The notes under the pieces: generated by a model
Databases searched by the model: none
Told to the model about the DNA's origin: nothing
What the model saw: the letters and a program-made list of their open reading frames with translations, nothing else
Source of the DNA: Streptomyces sp. NBC_01306
Lineage (GTDB): Bacteria > Actinomycetota > Actinomycetes > Streptomycetales > Streptomycetaceae
Assembly (NCBI RefSeq): GCF_026340465.1
Contig: NZ_JAPEPC010000001.1
Coordinates: forward strand, 5,996,001 to 6,060,000
Direction: 5' to 3'
Length of the DNA: 64,000 nt
Made by a program: the position numbers and the translations under genes
Part shown: one piece after another, positions 34,287-42,371 of the stretch
How the letters are laid out: every line of letters begins with the position of its first letter
Position numbering within the stretch: the first letter of the stretch is position 1

Positions 34287-35690
34287 TCAGGAGGCCGCGC
34301 GACCGTCGAGCAGACGGCGCGCGGCCTCCGTGCGTCCGGGGGCGACCTCGATCCGTACCCCTTCGAAGCCGGGGCCGCGGGTCGCGTCCAGGGCCATCCG
34401 GGACGTCGTGCCGTCCGCCGTGGACGACGGGTCGAGGGGGCTGCCGGGCAGACCGCCGACCTGGAAGACGTCCCGGTGCGGCTGGAGATGGGTGGCCATC
34501 GCCCACAGCACCTGCGAGTCCCGGGTGATGTCGACGTCCTCGTCGACCGCGACCACCGTCTTGAGGTACGGGTCCCAGCCGAGCAGCCCCAGCATGATCT
34601 GCCGGGCCTGGCCGGGGCGGCCGGCGCGCATCGCCACGTACGCGTGGAAGTGGGTGCCCGAGGTCGGATAGTGCAGCGCGGTCACCTCCGGGAAGCGCTC
34701 CATGAGCTTCTGCGCCATCTCCGACTCGCGCGGCACCCGCGCCAGGTTGAGGTGTTCGGCGGTGCTGCCGCCCACCACGTCAAGGAGCAGCGCGTCCCGG
34801 CGCCGCAGGACCGTCTCGACGGTCAGTACGTTGTGGGTCGAGCGGTCCGACGAGTAGCCGGAGAACTCACCGAAGGGACCCTCATCGGCGCGGCGGGCGG
34901 GATCGATGAACCCCTCAAGGACCGTCTCGGCGCTCGCCGGAACCCGTATCCCGTACTTCGGGGTCCGCACCACCTCCAGGGGCGCCCCGAACAGGCCGCC
35001 CGCCACACACCGTTCGTCGGTGTCCGCGCCCACCCGGGCGGACGCCGCCAGCATGAACAGCGGGTGCGCCCCGACGACCATGGCCACCGGGAGCCGTTCG
35101 CCGTGCTCCTCGGCCAGCCGCAGCAACTGCCACAGATGGCCGCGCGAATGCAGGCTGGTGGCCAGCTCGCCAGGGCTGTGCACCATCGCGCGGTGGTAGC
35201 TGAGATTGCCCGAGCGGCCTTCGGCGTACGCGGGTGCCTCCGCCGCGATGATGCCGTTCGTGATGTACGGGCCACGGTCCGAAGCGAAGTGCCGGATCAT
35301 CGGAAGCGCGCCGAGGTCCGGCTCCGCCACCACGTCGAGCACCGGACCCTCCCGCACCACCCGCGGCTCGCACCGGCGGGCCGACGCCGCCTGGTACGCG
35401 CGGTGCAGCCCCGCCGTACCGGTGCCGAGCAGGCGGGCGATACGGCGGCGCGATGCGAACACATTGGTGACCAGGGGAGCGCCGAGCCCCGCGACGTTCC
35501 GGCAGACCACCAGCTCGTCCCGGCCGCGGGCGGCCAGCTCCAGGACGAGCGCGGCCACGTCCTCGCCCTCGATCCGCTCATCGACGGTGAGTACGTCGTC
35601 GGGGTGGTCGGCGGTGTACCGGGCGAGGAAGTCGCGCAGGTCCTGGGAGGCGGCGGCCGGGACCGGCCCCGCCGCCGGCTCAGTGGTCAC
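34287..35690 (-). CDS. UbiD family decarboxylase (prFMN-dependent type)
   Basis: The 467-residue protein has the UbiD layout: GLGAPLVTNVFASRRRIARLLG near residue 60, FASDRGPYITNGIIAAE, EGPFGEFSGYSSDRSTHNVLTVETVLRR with the Glu/Asp-Arg catalytic network, and LDPSSTADGTTSRMALDAT. UbiD enzymes use prenylated FMN for reversible decarboxylation of aromatic or unsaturated acids; a UbiX partner is not in the window. GTG 35690 overlaps the upstream gene's end by 11 bp. It is the last gene of the 43.8-34.3 kb operon, so decarboxylation is likely a late step. Confidence 0.92.
   Translation of the reverse strand: MTTEPAAGPVPAAASQDLRDFLARYTADHPDDVLTVDERIEGEDVAALVLELAARGRDELVVCRNVAGLGAPLVTNVFASRRRIARLLGTGTAGLHRAYQAASARRCEPRVVREGPVLDVVAEPDLGALPMIRHFASDRGPYITNGIIAAEAPAYAEGRSGNLSYHRAMVHSPGELATSLHSRGHLWQLLRLAEEHGERLPVAMVVGAHPLFMLAASARVGADTDERCVAGGLFGAPLEVVRTPKYGIRVPASAETVLEGFIDPARRADEGPFGEFSGYSSDRSTHNVLTVETVLRRRDALLLDVVGGSTAEHLNLARVPRESEMAQKLMERFPEVTALHYPTSGTHFHAYVAMRAGRPGQARQIMLGLLGWDPYLKTVVAVDEDVDITRDSQVLWAMATHLQPHRDVFQVGGLPGSPLDPSSTADGTTSRMALDATRGPGFEGVRIEVAPGRTEAARRLLDGRAAS
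34290..34329. terminator. 12-bp stem-loop overlapping the UbiD coding end
   Basis: GGAGGCCGCGCG (34290-34301) pairs with CGCGCGGCCTCC (34318-34329). The arms lie inside the last 14 codons of the UbiD gene, right before its stop. Positioned between convergent fabI and UbiD genes, it can terminate both transcripts. Confidence 0.6.
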
Positions 35691-36420
35691 AGCAGACTCC
35701 CGCGTGCTGCTCGACCGAGAACAGCTCGCCCCACTCGGGAGCACCGACCGTCAGGCCCAGCAGATCGAGCCCGGTCCTGATCGCCACCCGGGCGCCGTCG
35801 TACACCGGCTTGCCCAGCTCCCGTTCCAGCAGCGCGGCCACCGGCGCGACCGGCAGCTCCGTACCCGTCACCACCAGGCACTGGGCGTCCGGCGAGTCGG
35901 CGCCGGCCAGCAGTCTCCGTACCCGCGACACCGGGAGTCCTGCGGCCTCCCGCGCCGTGGAAAGCCCGAGCGCGGTCACCGAGACCACCCTGAATCCGGC
36001 CGCCAGATAGGTGTCGGCGAGCCGCCCCGCGACCTGTTCGGAGCCCGGCGAGACCAGCGCGAGCGAGGTCAGCCCCCGGCGGGCGAGCAGATCGAGCTGG
36101 CCCAGCGTGACGGTCGACGCGGGGACGCCCGCCACCTCCTCGATCCGGCGCGCCACGGCCCGCCCGTGCGCAGCGCCGTGCAGATCGCTCGAACTGCCGC
36201 TCCAGACCACGGCGTCGGCGCCCGCGTCGGCCAGCAGCGCGGCCGAGCGGGTGAGTTCACCGGACTGCGAGGGCGCGATCGCCGGCCCGTACAGCACGTC
36301 CGGCAGGGCGGTGCGGGCGACCGGATGGGCGGCCTCGATGGAGACGGAGCGGCAGATCTGGCCCGACCAGCGCTCGACGCCGATGGAGGGGGAGGGGACG
36401 AGATGACCGATGCGCCGCAT
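35680..36420 (-). CDS. Asp/Glu/hydantoin racemase superfamily protein (arylmalonate decarboxylase/maleate isomerase-like)
   Basis: The 246-residue protein starts MRRIGHLVPSPSIGVE, like AMDase/maleate isomerases, and ends with LLERELGKPVYDGARVAIRTGLDLLG, their C-terminal pattern. The two catalytic cysteine positions seem to be replaced: the usual ACTS region reads WSGSSS, and the usual SCTNL region reads TGTEL. It may bind a dicarboxylic or heterocyclic acid without standard cysteine chemistry, or use another residue. It overlaps the UbiD gene by 11 bp. The residue assignment is my manual alignment. Confidence 0.82.
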   Translation of the reverse strand: MRRIGHLVPSPSIGVERWSGQICRSVSIEAAHPVARTALPDVLYGPAIAPSQSGELTRSAALLADAGADAVVWSGSSSDLHGAAHGRAVARRIEEVAGVPASTVTLGQLDLLARRGLTSLALVSPGSEQVAGRLADTYLAAGFRVVSVTALGLSTAREAAGLPVSRVRRLLAGADSPDAQCLVVTGTELPVAPVAALLERELGKPVYDGARVAIRTGLDLLGLTVGAPEWGELFSVEQHAGVCCDH

Positions 36421-36566
36421 GACGGCACCTGCTTCCGTACCGGGGACGCCGGGGCACCGTGCCCGTGGTGGACCGCGTCCGTGGTGGATGTGCGGAGGGA
36501 GGGCCGGCCCGCTCCTGCGAGGAGGGGCGGGCCGGCCCGGGGACGGAACCGTCGGAACCGCTGCCC

Positions 36567-37502
36567 TCAGACGCGCGACGTACCGGCCGCGTCCAGCGAG
36601 GCGTAGGTGTCCGTGAGGCGCAGCCGCGCCTCCTCCTGGTCGCGCGGCGGGGGAGTGGGCTTCAGGCCCAGCAGCTTCGCCACGTTGTTGCCGAGATACC
36701 CCTCCAGATGCTCCTCGGAGAGGTTCATGCCCTGCGGCGGCGGGCCGCAGAGCACCTCCAGCTCCCGGGCCCACATGCCCGGTTCGTTGGGCGGCGAGTC
36801 CGTACCGAAGACCAGCTGGTGCTTCTCCATCTGCTGGGCGAACTCCACGATCCGCGACTGGAGCAGCCACCCCGACTCGCCGTACACATTGGGCGAGTCG
36901 AGGATCATGTAGAGCGCCTCGAAGCAGTAGACGCCGCCGGTCTGCACGCCGAAGTGCCCGAGGATGAAGTTGACGTTCGGGAACTCACGGATGATCGGGT
37001 AGAACTGCGTCGGGATCGAGTACGGCCCGTCGCCGGTGTGGATCAGGACGAGGACGCCCAGCTCGTCACAGACCCGCAGCACCGGACGGAGCCAGTCGAG
37101 CGCCCGGTCGGGCCGGTAGGCATGCATGTTGGCATGCAGCTTGAGCATCTTGTAGCCGTACTCCTTGACGTGGAACTCCAGCTCCTTCGCGCCGTTCTCC
37201 GGCCCGAAGCGCGGGTTGTACATGAAGTTCCCGATGAAGCGGTCGGGGTACGTCGTCACCAGCTCGGTGATGTACGCCATGTAGTCGCGGATGCCCTCGC
37301 GGCCGCCCCGCATCCCGTCCTGCCAGACGCTGTTGCCGGGCGGGGGCATGATGCAGCCGTAGTCGATCCGGCGGGGCTTGCCGTTGATCATGTACGGGCC
37401 GTCCATCATGGCCAGGGTCCGCTCACCGGTGAACGGCTCGCCGTCGTGGCGCCACGCCTGGTCCACGACGTTCGTGGGATGCATATGAGTGTCGATGATC
37501 AA
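36567..37502 (-). CDS. Amidohydrolase-2 family metal-dependent hydrolase/decarboxylase (ACMSD-like)
   Basis: The 311-residue TIM-barrel protein has the metal motif DTHMH at residues 4-8, KLHANMHAYRP, a conserved His in LIHTGDG, GHFG, and the Asp in FGTDSPPNEPG. PF04909 members include ACMSD, gamma-resorcylate decarboxylase and lactone or imide hydrolases. Reaction type is therefore hydrolysis or non-oxidative decarboxylation of a ring-derived acid. It lies 147 bp from the racemase-like gene and 83 bp from the molybdenum hydroxylase gene, all on one strand. ATG 37502 is the start. Confidence 0.88.
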   Translation of the reverse strand: MIIDTHMHPTNVVDQAWRHDGEPFTGERTLAMMDGPYMINGKPRRIDYGCIMPPPGNSVWQDGMRGGREGIRDYMAYITELVTTYPDRFIGNFMYNPRFGPENGAKELEFHVKEYGYKMLKLHANMHAYRPDRALDWLRPVLRVCDELGVLVLIHTGDGPYSIPTQFYPIIREFPNVNFILGHFGVQTGGVYCFEALYMILDSPNVYGESGWLLQSRIVEFAQQMEKHQLVFGTDSPPNEPGMWARELEVLCGPPPQGMNLSEEHLEGYLGNNVAKLLGLKPTPPPRDQEEARLRLTDTYASLDAAGTSRV

Positions 37503-37584
37503 GGTGCTGTTCCTTCCCTGCTGGTTCTGGTGGTACGTACGCGGTGCGTGCAGAACCGTCGGGGGACCCGGGGGCGGGCCCGCA

Positions 37585-39840
37585 TCACCTCCCTTCGCTG
37601 TGGACGATGTCGTCCTGGGGGTCGCCGTCGACGATGTCTCCGGGGCGCACCGGCACCCTGGTCAGTGCGAGGCCGGTCGCGTCGCGCAGCGCGTTGGCGA
37701 TGGCCGGCGTCGACGACAGGGTCGGTGGCTCGCCCACTCCGTTCAGGCCGTACGGCGAGTCCGGGTGGGGCAGTTCGAGCAGCTCGATGGGGACCGACGG
37801 CATGTCCGCGATCGTCGGGATCAGATAGTCGGTGAAGGACGGATTGCGCACCCTGCCTTCCTGCACATGCAGTTCCTCCATGAGCGCGAGCCCCAGGCCC
37901 TGGGCGCTGCCGCCCTCGATCTGCCCCTCCACGGCAAGGGGATTCATCGCCTTGCCGACATCCTGGGTGGTGGCCAGCTCGACCACCTTCACCAGCCCGA
38001 GTTCGGTGTCGACGTCCACCACCGCGCGGTGGGCGGCGAACGCGAAGGCGATGTGGGCGTCGCCCTGGCCGCGTTCGGGGTCGATGGGAAAGGTGCGGCG
38101 GTGGCGGTACTCGTACTCCGCCTCGACGGGCCCGTCCGCGAGCAGCACCTCCAGCGGCCCGTCCCCGCGCGCGGTCAGCTCCTCCCGTACGGCCTTGCAG
38201 GCGCCCTGCACCGCACCGCCGCTCATCCAGCTGATCCGGGACGCCGACGACGAACCCGCGTCGCCGGCCAGGGTGTCGGCGGGCAGCACCACCACCCGCT
38301 CCACGCCCAGCTCGGTCCTGGCGATCTGTGCCTGTACGGTCACGATGCCCTGGCCGCACTCGGCGGCCGCGGTGTGGATCTCGGCGACCGGCTCCCCGTT
38401 GGCCAGGGCGAGCCGGACCCGGGCCGCCGAACGGTCGTCGACCCCGCCGGAGAAGCCGATGGCCTTGACCCCGATGGCATAGCCGACCCCGCGTCTGACG
38501 CCCTCGCCGTGTGTGGTGTTGTTCAGCCCGCCCGGCCGGGCGAACGCGCCCTCACCGGCGGGCGGCAGCGGCCGGGCGCGCAGCCGCTCAAGGAGCTCGG
38601 CGGCGGGTGCGGGACCGTCCACCGACTGCCCGGTGGGCAGCACCGTCCCGGTCGTCATGGCGTTGCGGATGCGCAACTCCACCGGATCCATGGCGAGTTC
38701 ACGGGCCAGCCGGTCGAGGTTGGACTCCACGCCGTAACACGACTGCACCGCACCGAAGCCGCGCATCGCCCCGCACGGCGGGTTGTTGGTGTAGACGCTG
38801 TAGCCGTCGATCTCGGCGTGCGGCACGTCGTAGGCGCCCGCCGCGAAGTACGAGCCGTTCGCTATGACCACCTGGGAGGTGGAGGTGTAGGCGCCGCCGT
38901 CGAAGAGCAGCCGCGCCCTGACGTACACGAGCTTCCCGTCGCGCGTCGCACCGTGCTCGAAGCGCATCCGGGCCGGGTGGCGGTGCACATGGCCGTAGAA
39001 CGACTCCTCGCGGTTGTAACTCATCTTCACCGGACGGCCGGTGTGCAGCGCGAGCATCGCCGCGTGGATCTGCACCGAGACGTCCTCGCGTCCGCCGAAG
39101 GCCCCGCCGACCCCGGAGAGCGTCAGCCGCACCTTCTCCGGCGGCAGCCCGAGCGCCGCGCACATCTGGTGCTGGTCGTCGTGCAGCCACTGGGTCGACA
39201 CATAGACATCGACACCGCCGTCCTCCGCGGGTATCGCGAGGCCCGACTCTGGGCCGAGGAACGCCTGGTCCTGCATCCCGACCTCGTACGTCCCCGCGAC
39301 CACCACATCGGCCAGCCTCCTGGCCTCGGCCATGTCACCGTGCCGGATGCGGACATGCCGTACGACATTGCCGGACCTCCCGTCGACCCGCCGCTCGTGG
39401 ACCAGCGGGCCCCCGCCGCCGACCGCCTGCTCGGGGTCGGTCAGCGGTTCGAGCACCTCGTACCCGACGTCGATCAGCCGCAGCGCGCGGCGCGCCGTCT
39501 CCGGGTGGTCCGCCGCCACCAGCGCCACCGGTTCGCCCTGGTAGCGCACCCGGTCGGCGGCCAGCACCGGCTGGTCGGCGACCTTCATCCCGTACAGCGG
39601 CCGGCCCGGCACATCCTCGTGCGTGAGCACCGCGACCACGCCGGGCAGCCGGAGCGCGGGGGCGGTGTCGAGACGCACGATCCGCGCGCAGGGGTGCGGG
39701 CTGCGCAGGGTCGCACCCCACACCATCGCGTCGTCGTGCAGATCGGATGCGTACGCGAAGGCACCCTGGACCTTCAGCCGGCCGTCTGGCCGCAGGACGC
39801 TCTCGCCGACTCCCTGCCGGATGCCGGTGACGGTGCTCAC
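37585..39840 (-). CDS. Molybdenum hydroxylase large subunit (xanthine dehydrogenase family), without small subunits
   Basis: The 751-residue protein has the Moco-binding regions of XDH-type enzymes: GGAFGGREDVSVQ, NNPPCGAMRGFGAVQ with the substrate-loop Arg, HTAAAECGQGIVTVQAQIA, QGDAHIAFAFAAH and the active-site Glu segment GVGEPPTLSSTPAIANALRDATG. Such subunits hydroxylate carbons of purines, pyridines and other N-heteroaromatics. The 2Fe-2S and FAD subunits normally encoded alongside are not in this window. ATG 39840 gives a typical N terminus (GESVLRPDGRLKVQGAFAYASDL). Its product presumably feeds the neighbouring hydrolase genes. Confidence 0.93.
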   Translation of the reverse strand: MSTVTGIRQGVGESVLRPDGRLKVQGAFAYASDLHDDAMVWGATLRSPHPCARIVRLDTAPALRLPGVVAVLTHEDVPGRPLYGMKVADQPVLAADRVRYQGEPVALVAADHPETARRALRLIDVGYEVLEPLTDPEQAVGGGGPLVHERRVDGRSGNVVRHVRIRHGDMAEARRLADVVVAGTYEVGMQDQAFLGPESGLAIPAEDGGVDVYVSTQWLHDDQHQMCAALGLPPEKVRLTLSGVGGAFGGREDVSVQIHAAMLALHTGRPVKMSYNREESFYGHVHRHPARMRFEHGATRDGKLVYVRARLLFDGGAYTSTSQVVIANGSYFAAGAYDVPHAEIDGYSVYTNNPPCGAMRGFGAVQSCYGVESNLDRLARELAMDPVELRIRNAMTTGTVLPTGQSVDGPAPAAELLERLRARPLPPAGEGAFARPGGLNNTTHGEGVRRGVGYAIGVKAIGFSGGVDDRSAARVRLALANGEPVAEIHTAAAECGQGIVTVQAQIARTELGVERVVVLPADTLAGDAGSSSASRISWMSGGAVQGACKAVREELTARGDGPLEVLLADGPVEAEYEYRHRRTFPIDPERGQGDAHIAFAFAAHRAVVDVDTELGLVKVVELATTQDVGKAMNPLAVEGQIEGGSAQGLGLALMEELHVQEGRVRNPSFTDYLIPTIADMPSVPIELLELPHPDSPYGLNGVGEPPTLSSTPAIANALRDATGLALTRVPVRPGDIVDGDPQDDIVHSEGR

Positions 39841-39983
39841 GGACCATCACTTCCCTTCTGCTGTAGGGGATGCGGTACGGGGCTGCCGCACGGGAGCCGC
39901 GGCGTGGACGGCGGGCGCAGGGGGCCTGCCCCCCCCGATCCGGAGGGCGGGCGCCGGAGTCTTCGCGACCCGGGCGACAGGCC

Positions 39984-40709
39984 CTACGGCCCGACCGGGT
40001 GTACGGGAGCGGGCCCGCCCTCCGTACGGTCGGGGCCCGGCGCCACCGCCTGCGACAGCCGGATCCGCAGCCGCCTGATGTGGTCGCGGGCCGCGAGCTC
40101 GGCCGCGTCCGGGTCGCCCGCCGTCATCGCCTCGAAGATCCGGCGGTGCTCCTCGACGGCGAGCCGGGGGGCCTGGGGGCTGCGCCAGAGCGCGTGCAGC
40201 GCGAGGTGGGCCTTGCCCTGCACGGTGTCCAGGGCCGCGGTGAGATGGGGGTTGCCCGCGACCTCGCGGATGAGGCGGTGGTAGGCCATGTCCATCTCGG
40301 TGTGCGCCTGCTCGTCGTCGCCCGCCGCCACGACCCGCTCGTGCCGCTCCAGGAGGTCGCGCAGTTCGGAGACCCTGGTGGCGTCGAGCCGCTCGGTGGC
40401 GAGCCGGGCGGCCAGCCCCTCCATCACCTCGCGGACCACGTACAGCTGGCGCACGTCCTCGACGTCGACGGTGGCGACCACGGCGCCCCGGTGGGCGATG
40501 TGGGTGGCCAGGCCGTCGTGGATCAGCCGCTGCACGGCCTCGCGGACCGGGCTGCGGCTGATGCCCAGCTGGGTGGCGAGCGCGGGCACGGAGAGCGCGT
40601 CGCCGGGGCGCAGCCGGTTGGCCAGCACCGCCCCCTTGAGCTCCTCGTACGCCCGGTCGGCAAGCAGGCTTCCGGCCGCGACCGGGTTCACTGCTCTCTC
40701 CGTCGACAT
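39984..40709 (-). CDS. GntR family regulator with FCD ligand domain
   Basis: The 241-residue protein has a winged helix-turn-helix (ALATQLGISRSPVREAVQRLIHDGLATH at about residues 42-69) and an FCD effector domain (EVMEGLAARLATERL...HTEMDMAYHRLIREVAGNPHLTAALD). FCD regulators usually bind carboxylic acids and repress adjacent operons. The ATG at 40709 has GAGGGAG upstream; the longer ORF enters the permease gene. The motif TTGCATGTAA, about 100 bp upstream (inside the permease gene) and also before the operon's first gene, is the best candidate operator. Confidence 0.92.
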   Translation of the reverse strand: MSTERAVNPVAAGSLLADRAYEELKGAVLANRLRPGDALSVPALATQLGISRSPVREAVQRLIHDGLATHIAHRGAVVATVDVEDVRQLYVVREVMEGLAARLATERLDATRVSELRDLLERHERVVAAGDDEQAHTEMDMAYHRLIREVAGNPHLTAALDTVQGKAHLALHALWRSPQAPRLAVEEHRRIFEAMTAGDPDAAELAARDHIRRLRIRLSQAVAPGPDRTEGGPAPVHPVGP

Positions 40710-40749
40710 GCCCCAACTCCCTCTACGACGCTCAGCTGCTCCGAGGCTC

Positions 40750-42267
40750 TTACGACGCCTCGTCCGATGTGCTGGGGATCGTGCTCTCCAGCTGTTCTTC
40801 ATGTTGCATGTAATCTTCGGACGGGTCAATGGAGCGTGCAGCCCTCTTCCGGTGCCCCGGCAGCCTGAGATGGTGGAAGAACAGGTTGAGCAGCACAGCC
40901 GTCAGGGTGCCCAGAATGATGCCGCTCTCGAAGAGTGCATGCAGTTGGCGGCCCGGCATCTGATCGGCGAACTGGGGGAACGCGGTCGGCAGGAAACCGA
41001 CGCCCACGCTCGCGGCGACCAGGATCGTGTTGCGCTGGTCGCCGAGGTCGGCCTGGACCAGGATCTGCACCCCCACCACGGCGATGGTGGAGAACAGCAC
41101 GATCGTCGCGCCGCCCAGCACGGACGCCGGCATCGCGGCCACCACCGCGCCCACCTTCGGCACCACGCCGAGCACCATCATGATCACGCCGGACGCCGCG
41201 ACGATCCACCGGCTCTTCACCCGGGTCAGTCCGATCAGCCCGATGTTCTGCGAATAGACCGTGCTGGGAAAGGAGTTGAGGAGCCCGGCGATCACTGTCG
41301 CGAGGCCGTCCGCGCGCAGCGCCCGGGTCACCTGCCGGCCGTCCACCTCGCGGCCGACGATCCTGCCCACCGCGAAGAACTGCCCGATGGACTCCACCGC
41401 GATGATGATCATCACCAGGACGATGGAGAGCACCGCGGTCATCTCGAAACGCGGCGCCCCGTAGTGCAGCGGGGCCGTGACGCCCAGCCAGGCGGAGCCG
41501 CCGATCCCCGAGAAGTCGGTCTCCCCGGCGAGCGCGGCCACCACCGTGCCCGCGACCAGGCCGAGCAGTACCGCCACCGTGGCCAGGAAGCCCCGGGAGA
41601 ACTTGTGCAGCAGCAGGATCACCAGCAGGGTGACCCCCGCGAGGCCCAGATGGACCGGTGAGCCGAAGGTGCGCTGCGAGGGGTCCCCGCCGCCCACCTG
41701 CCGGGCCGCCACCGCGAGCAGGGTGATCCCGACGATGGTCACGATGGTGCCGGTGACCAGCGGCGGGAAGAACCTGACCAGTCTGCTGAAGAACGGCGCG
41801 ATCACGAAGAGCGCGAGCCCGGCGGCGATCACCGCCCCGAAGACGGTCGGCAGTCCGGCCTTCGCCCCGCCCGCGGCCAGGCCCACCGACACGAGCGAGG
41901 GCACCGCCGTCGTCGACGTGCCCTGCACCACCGGCAGCCGGATGCCGATCCCGGGCAGCCCCACGGACTGCAGCAGCGTGGCGAGACCGCAGGTCAGCAG
42001 CGAGGCGTTGACCAGCATCCCGATGTCATCGGCGGGCATCCCGATGCCCTGGGCGACCAGCAGCGGCATGACGACCGCACCGGCGTAGAAGGCCAGCACG
42101 TGCTGGAGCCCGTAGACGGCCAGCCGCCAGAACGCCGGCACGGCATCGACCTGATCCGGATCGGCCGGCCCGACGGCGCCCGCGTCCACCGGGACAGGGA
42201 CCTGGACCGGGTCCGGCCCGGGCTCCCGGGCCCGGCCCGTACTGCCCTGAACTGCCTTGCGCGACAT
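40750..42267 (-). CDS. NCS2 family nucleobase:cation symporter (uracil/xanthine permease type)
   Basis: The 505-residue protein has 12-14 membrane helices and the NAT/NCS2 signature QNIGLIGLTR (QNxGxxxxTR), plus VVQGTSTTAVPSLVSVG and VESIGQFFAVG where the substrate-binding Glu lies. Family members import xanthine, urate or uracil with protons or sodium. The N-terminal 35 residues are an unusual Pro/Asp/Val-rich extension. ATG 42267 has GGGAGAACG upstream. It sits between the GntR and deaminase genes and supplies the probable substrate class of the operon: a purine or pyrimidine-like ring. Confidence 0.93.
   Translation of the reverse strand: MSRKAVQGSTGRAREPGPDPVQVPVPVDAGAVGPADPDQVDAVPAFWRLAVYGLQHVLAFYAGAVVMPLLVAQGIGMPADDIGMLVNASLLTCGLATLLQSVGLPGIGIRLPVVQGTSTTAVPSLVSVGLAAGGAKAGLPTVFGAVIAAGLALFVIAPFFSRLVRFFPPLVTGTIVTIVGITLLAVAARQVGGGDPSQRTFGSPVHLGLAGVTLLVILLLHKFSRGFLATVAVLLGLVAGTVVAALAGETDFSGIGGSAWLGVTAPLHYGAPRFEMTAVLSIVLVMIIIAVESIGQFFAVGRIVGREVDGRQVTRALRADGLATVIAGLLNSFPSTVYSQNIGLIGLTRVKSRWIVAASGVIMMVLGVVPKVGAVVAAMPASVLGGATIVLFSTIAVVGVQILVQADLGDQRNTILVAASVGVGFLPTAFPQFADQMPGRQLHALFESGIILGTLTAVLLNLFFHHLRLPGHRKRAARSIDPSEDYMQHEEQLESTIPSTSDEAS
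40804..40813. promoter_or_regulatory. Putative GntR operator copy inside the 3' end of the permease gene
   Basis: TTGCATGTAA occurs here, about 95 bp upstream of the GntR start and within permease codons for Tyr-Met-Gln. The identical 10-mer lies at 43853-43862 before the deaminase gene. It is AT-rich against a GC-rich background and nearly palindromic around GCATGT, as expected for GntR/FCD sites. Confidence 0.5.
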
Positions 42268-42371
42268 GTGCGTTCTCCCTCCACCCGCCCCACGGCGGGG
42301 GTTGTTCACTGCGCACGTACGGGGGCCGCGGACGGGCAGCCGACAGGGAAATCGGTCGGTCGGGGGTGTGG

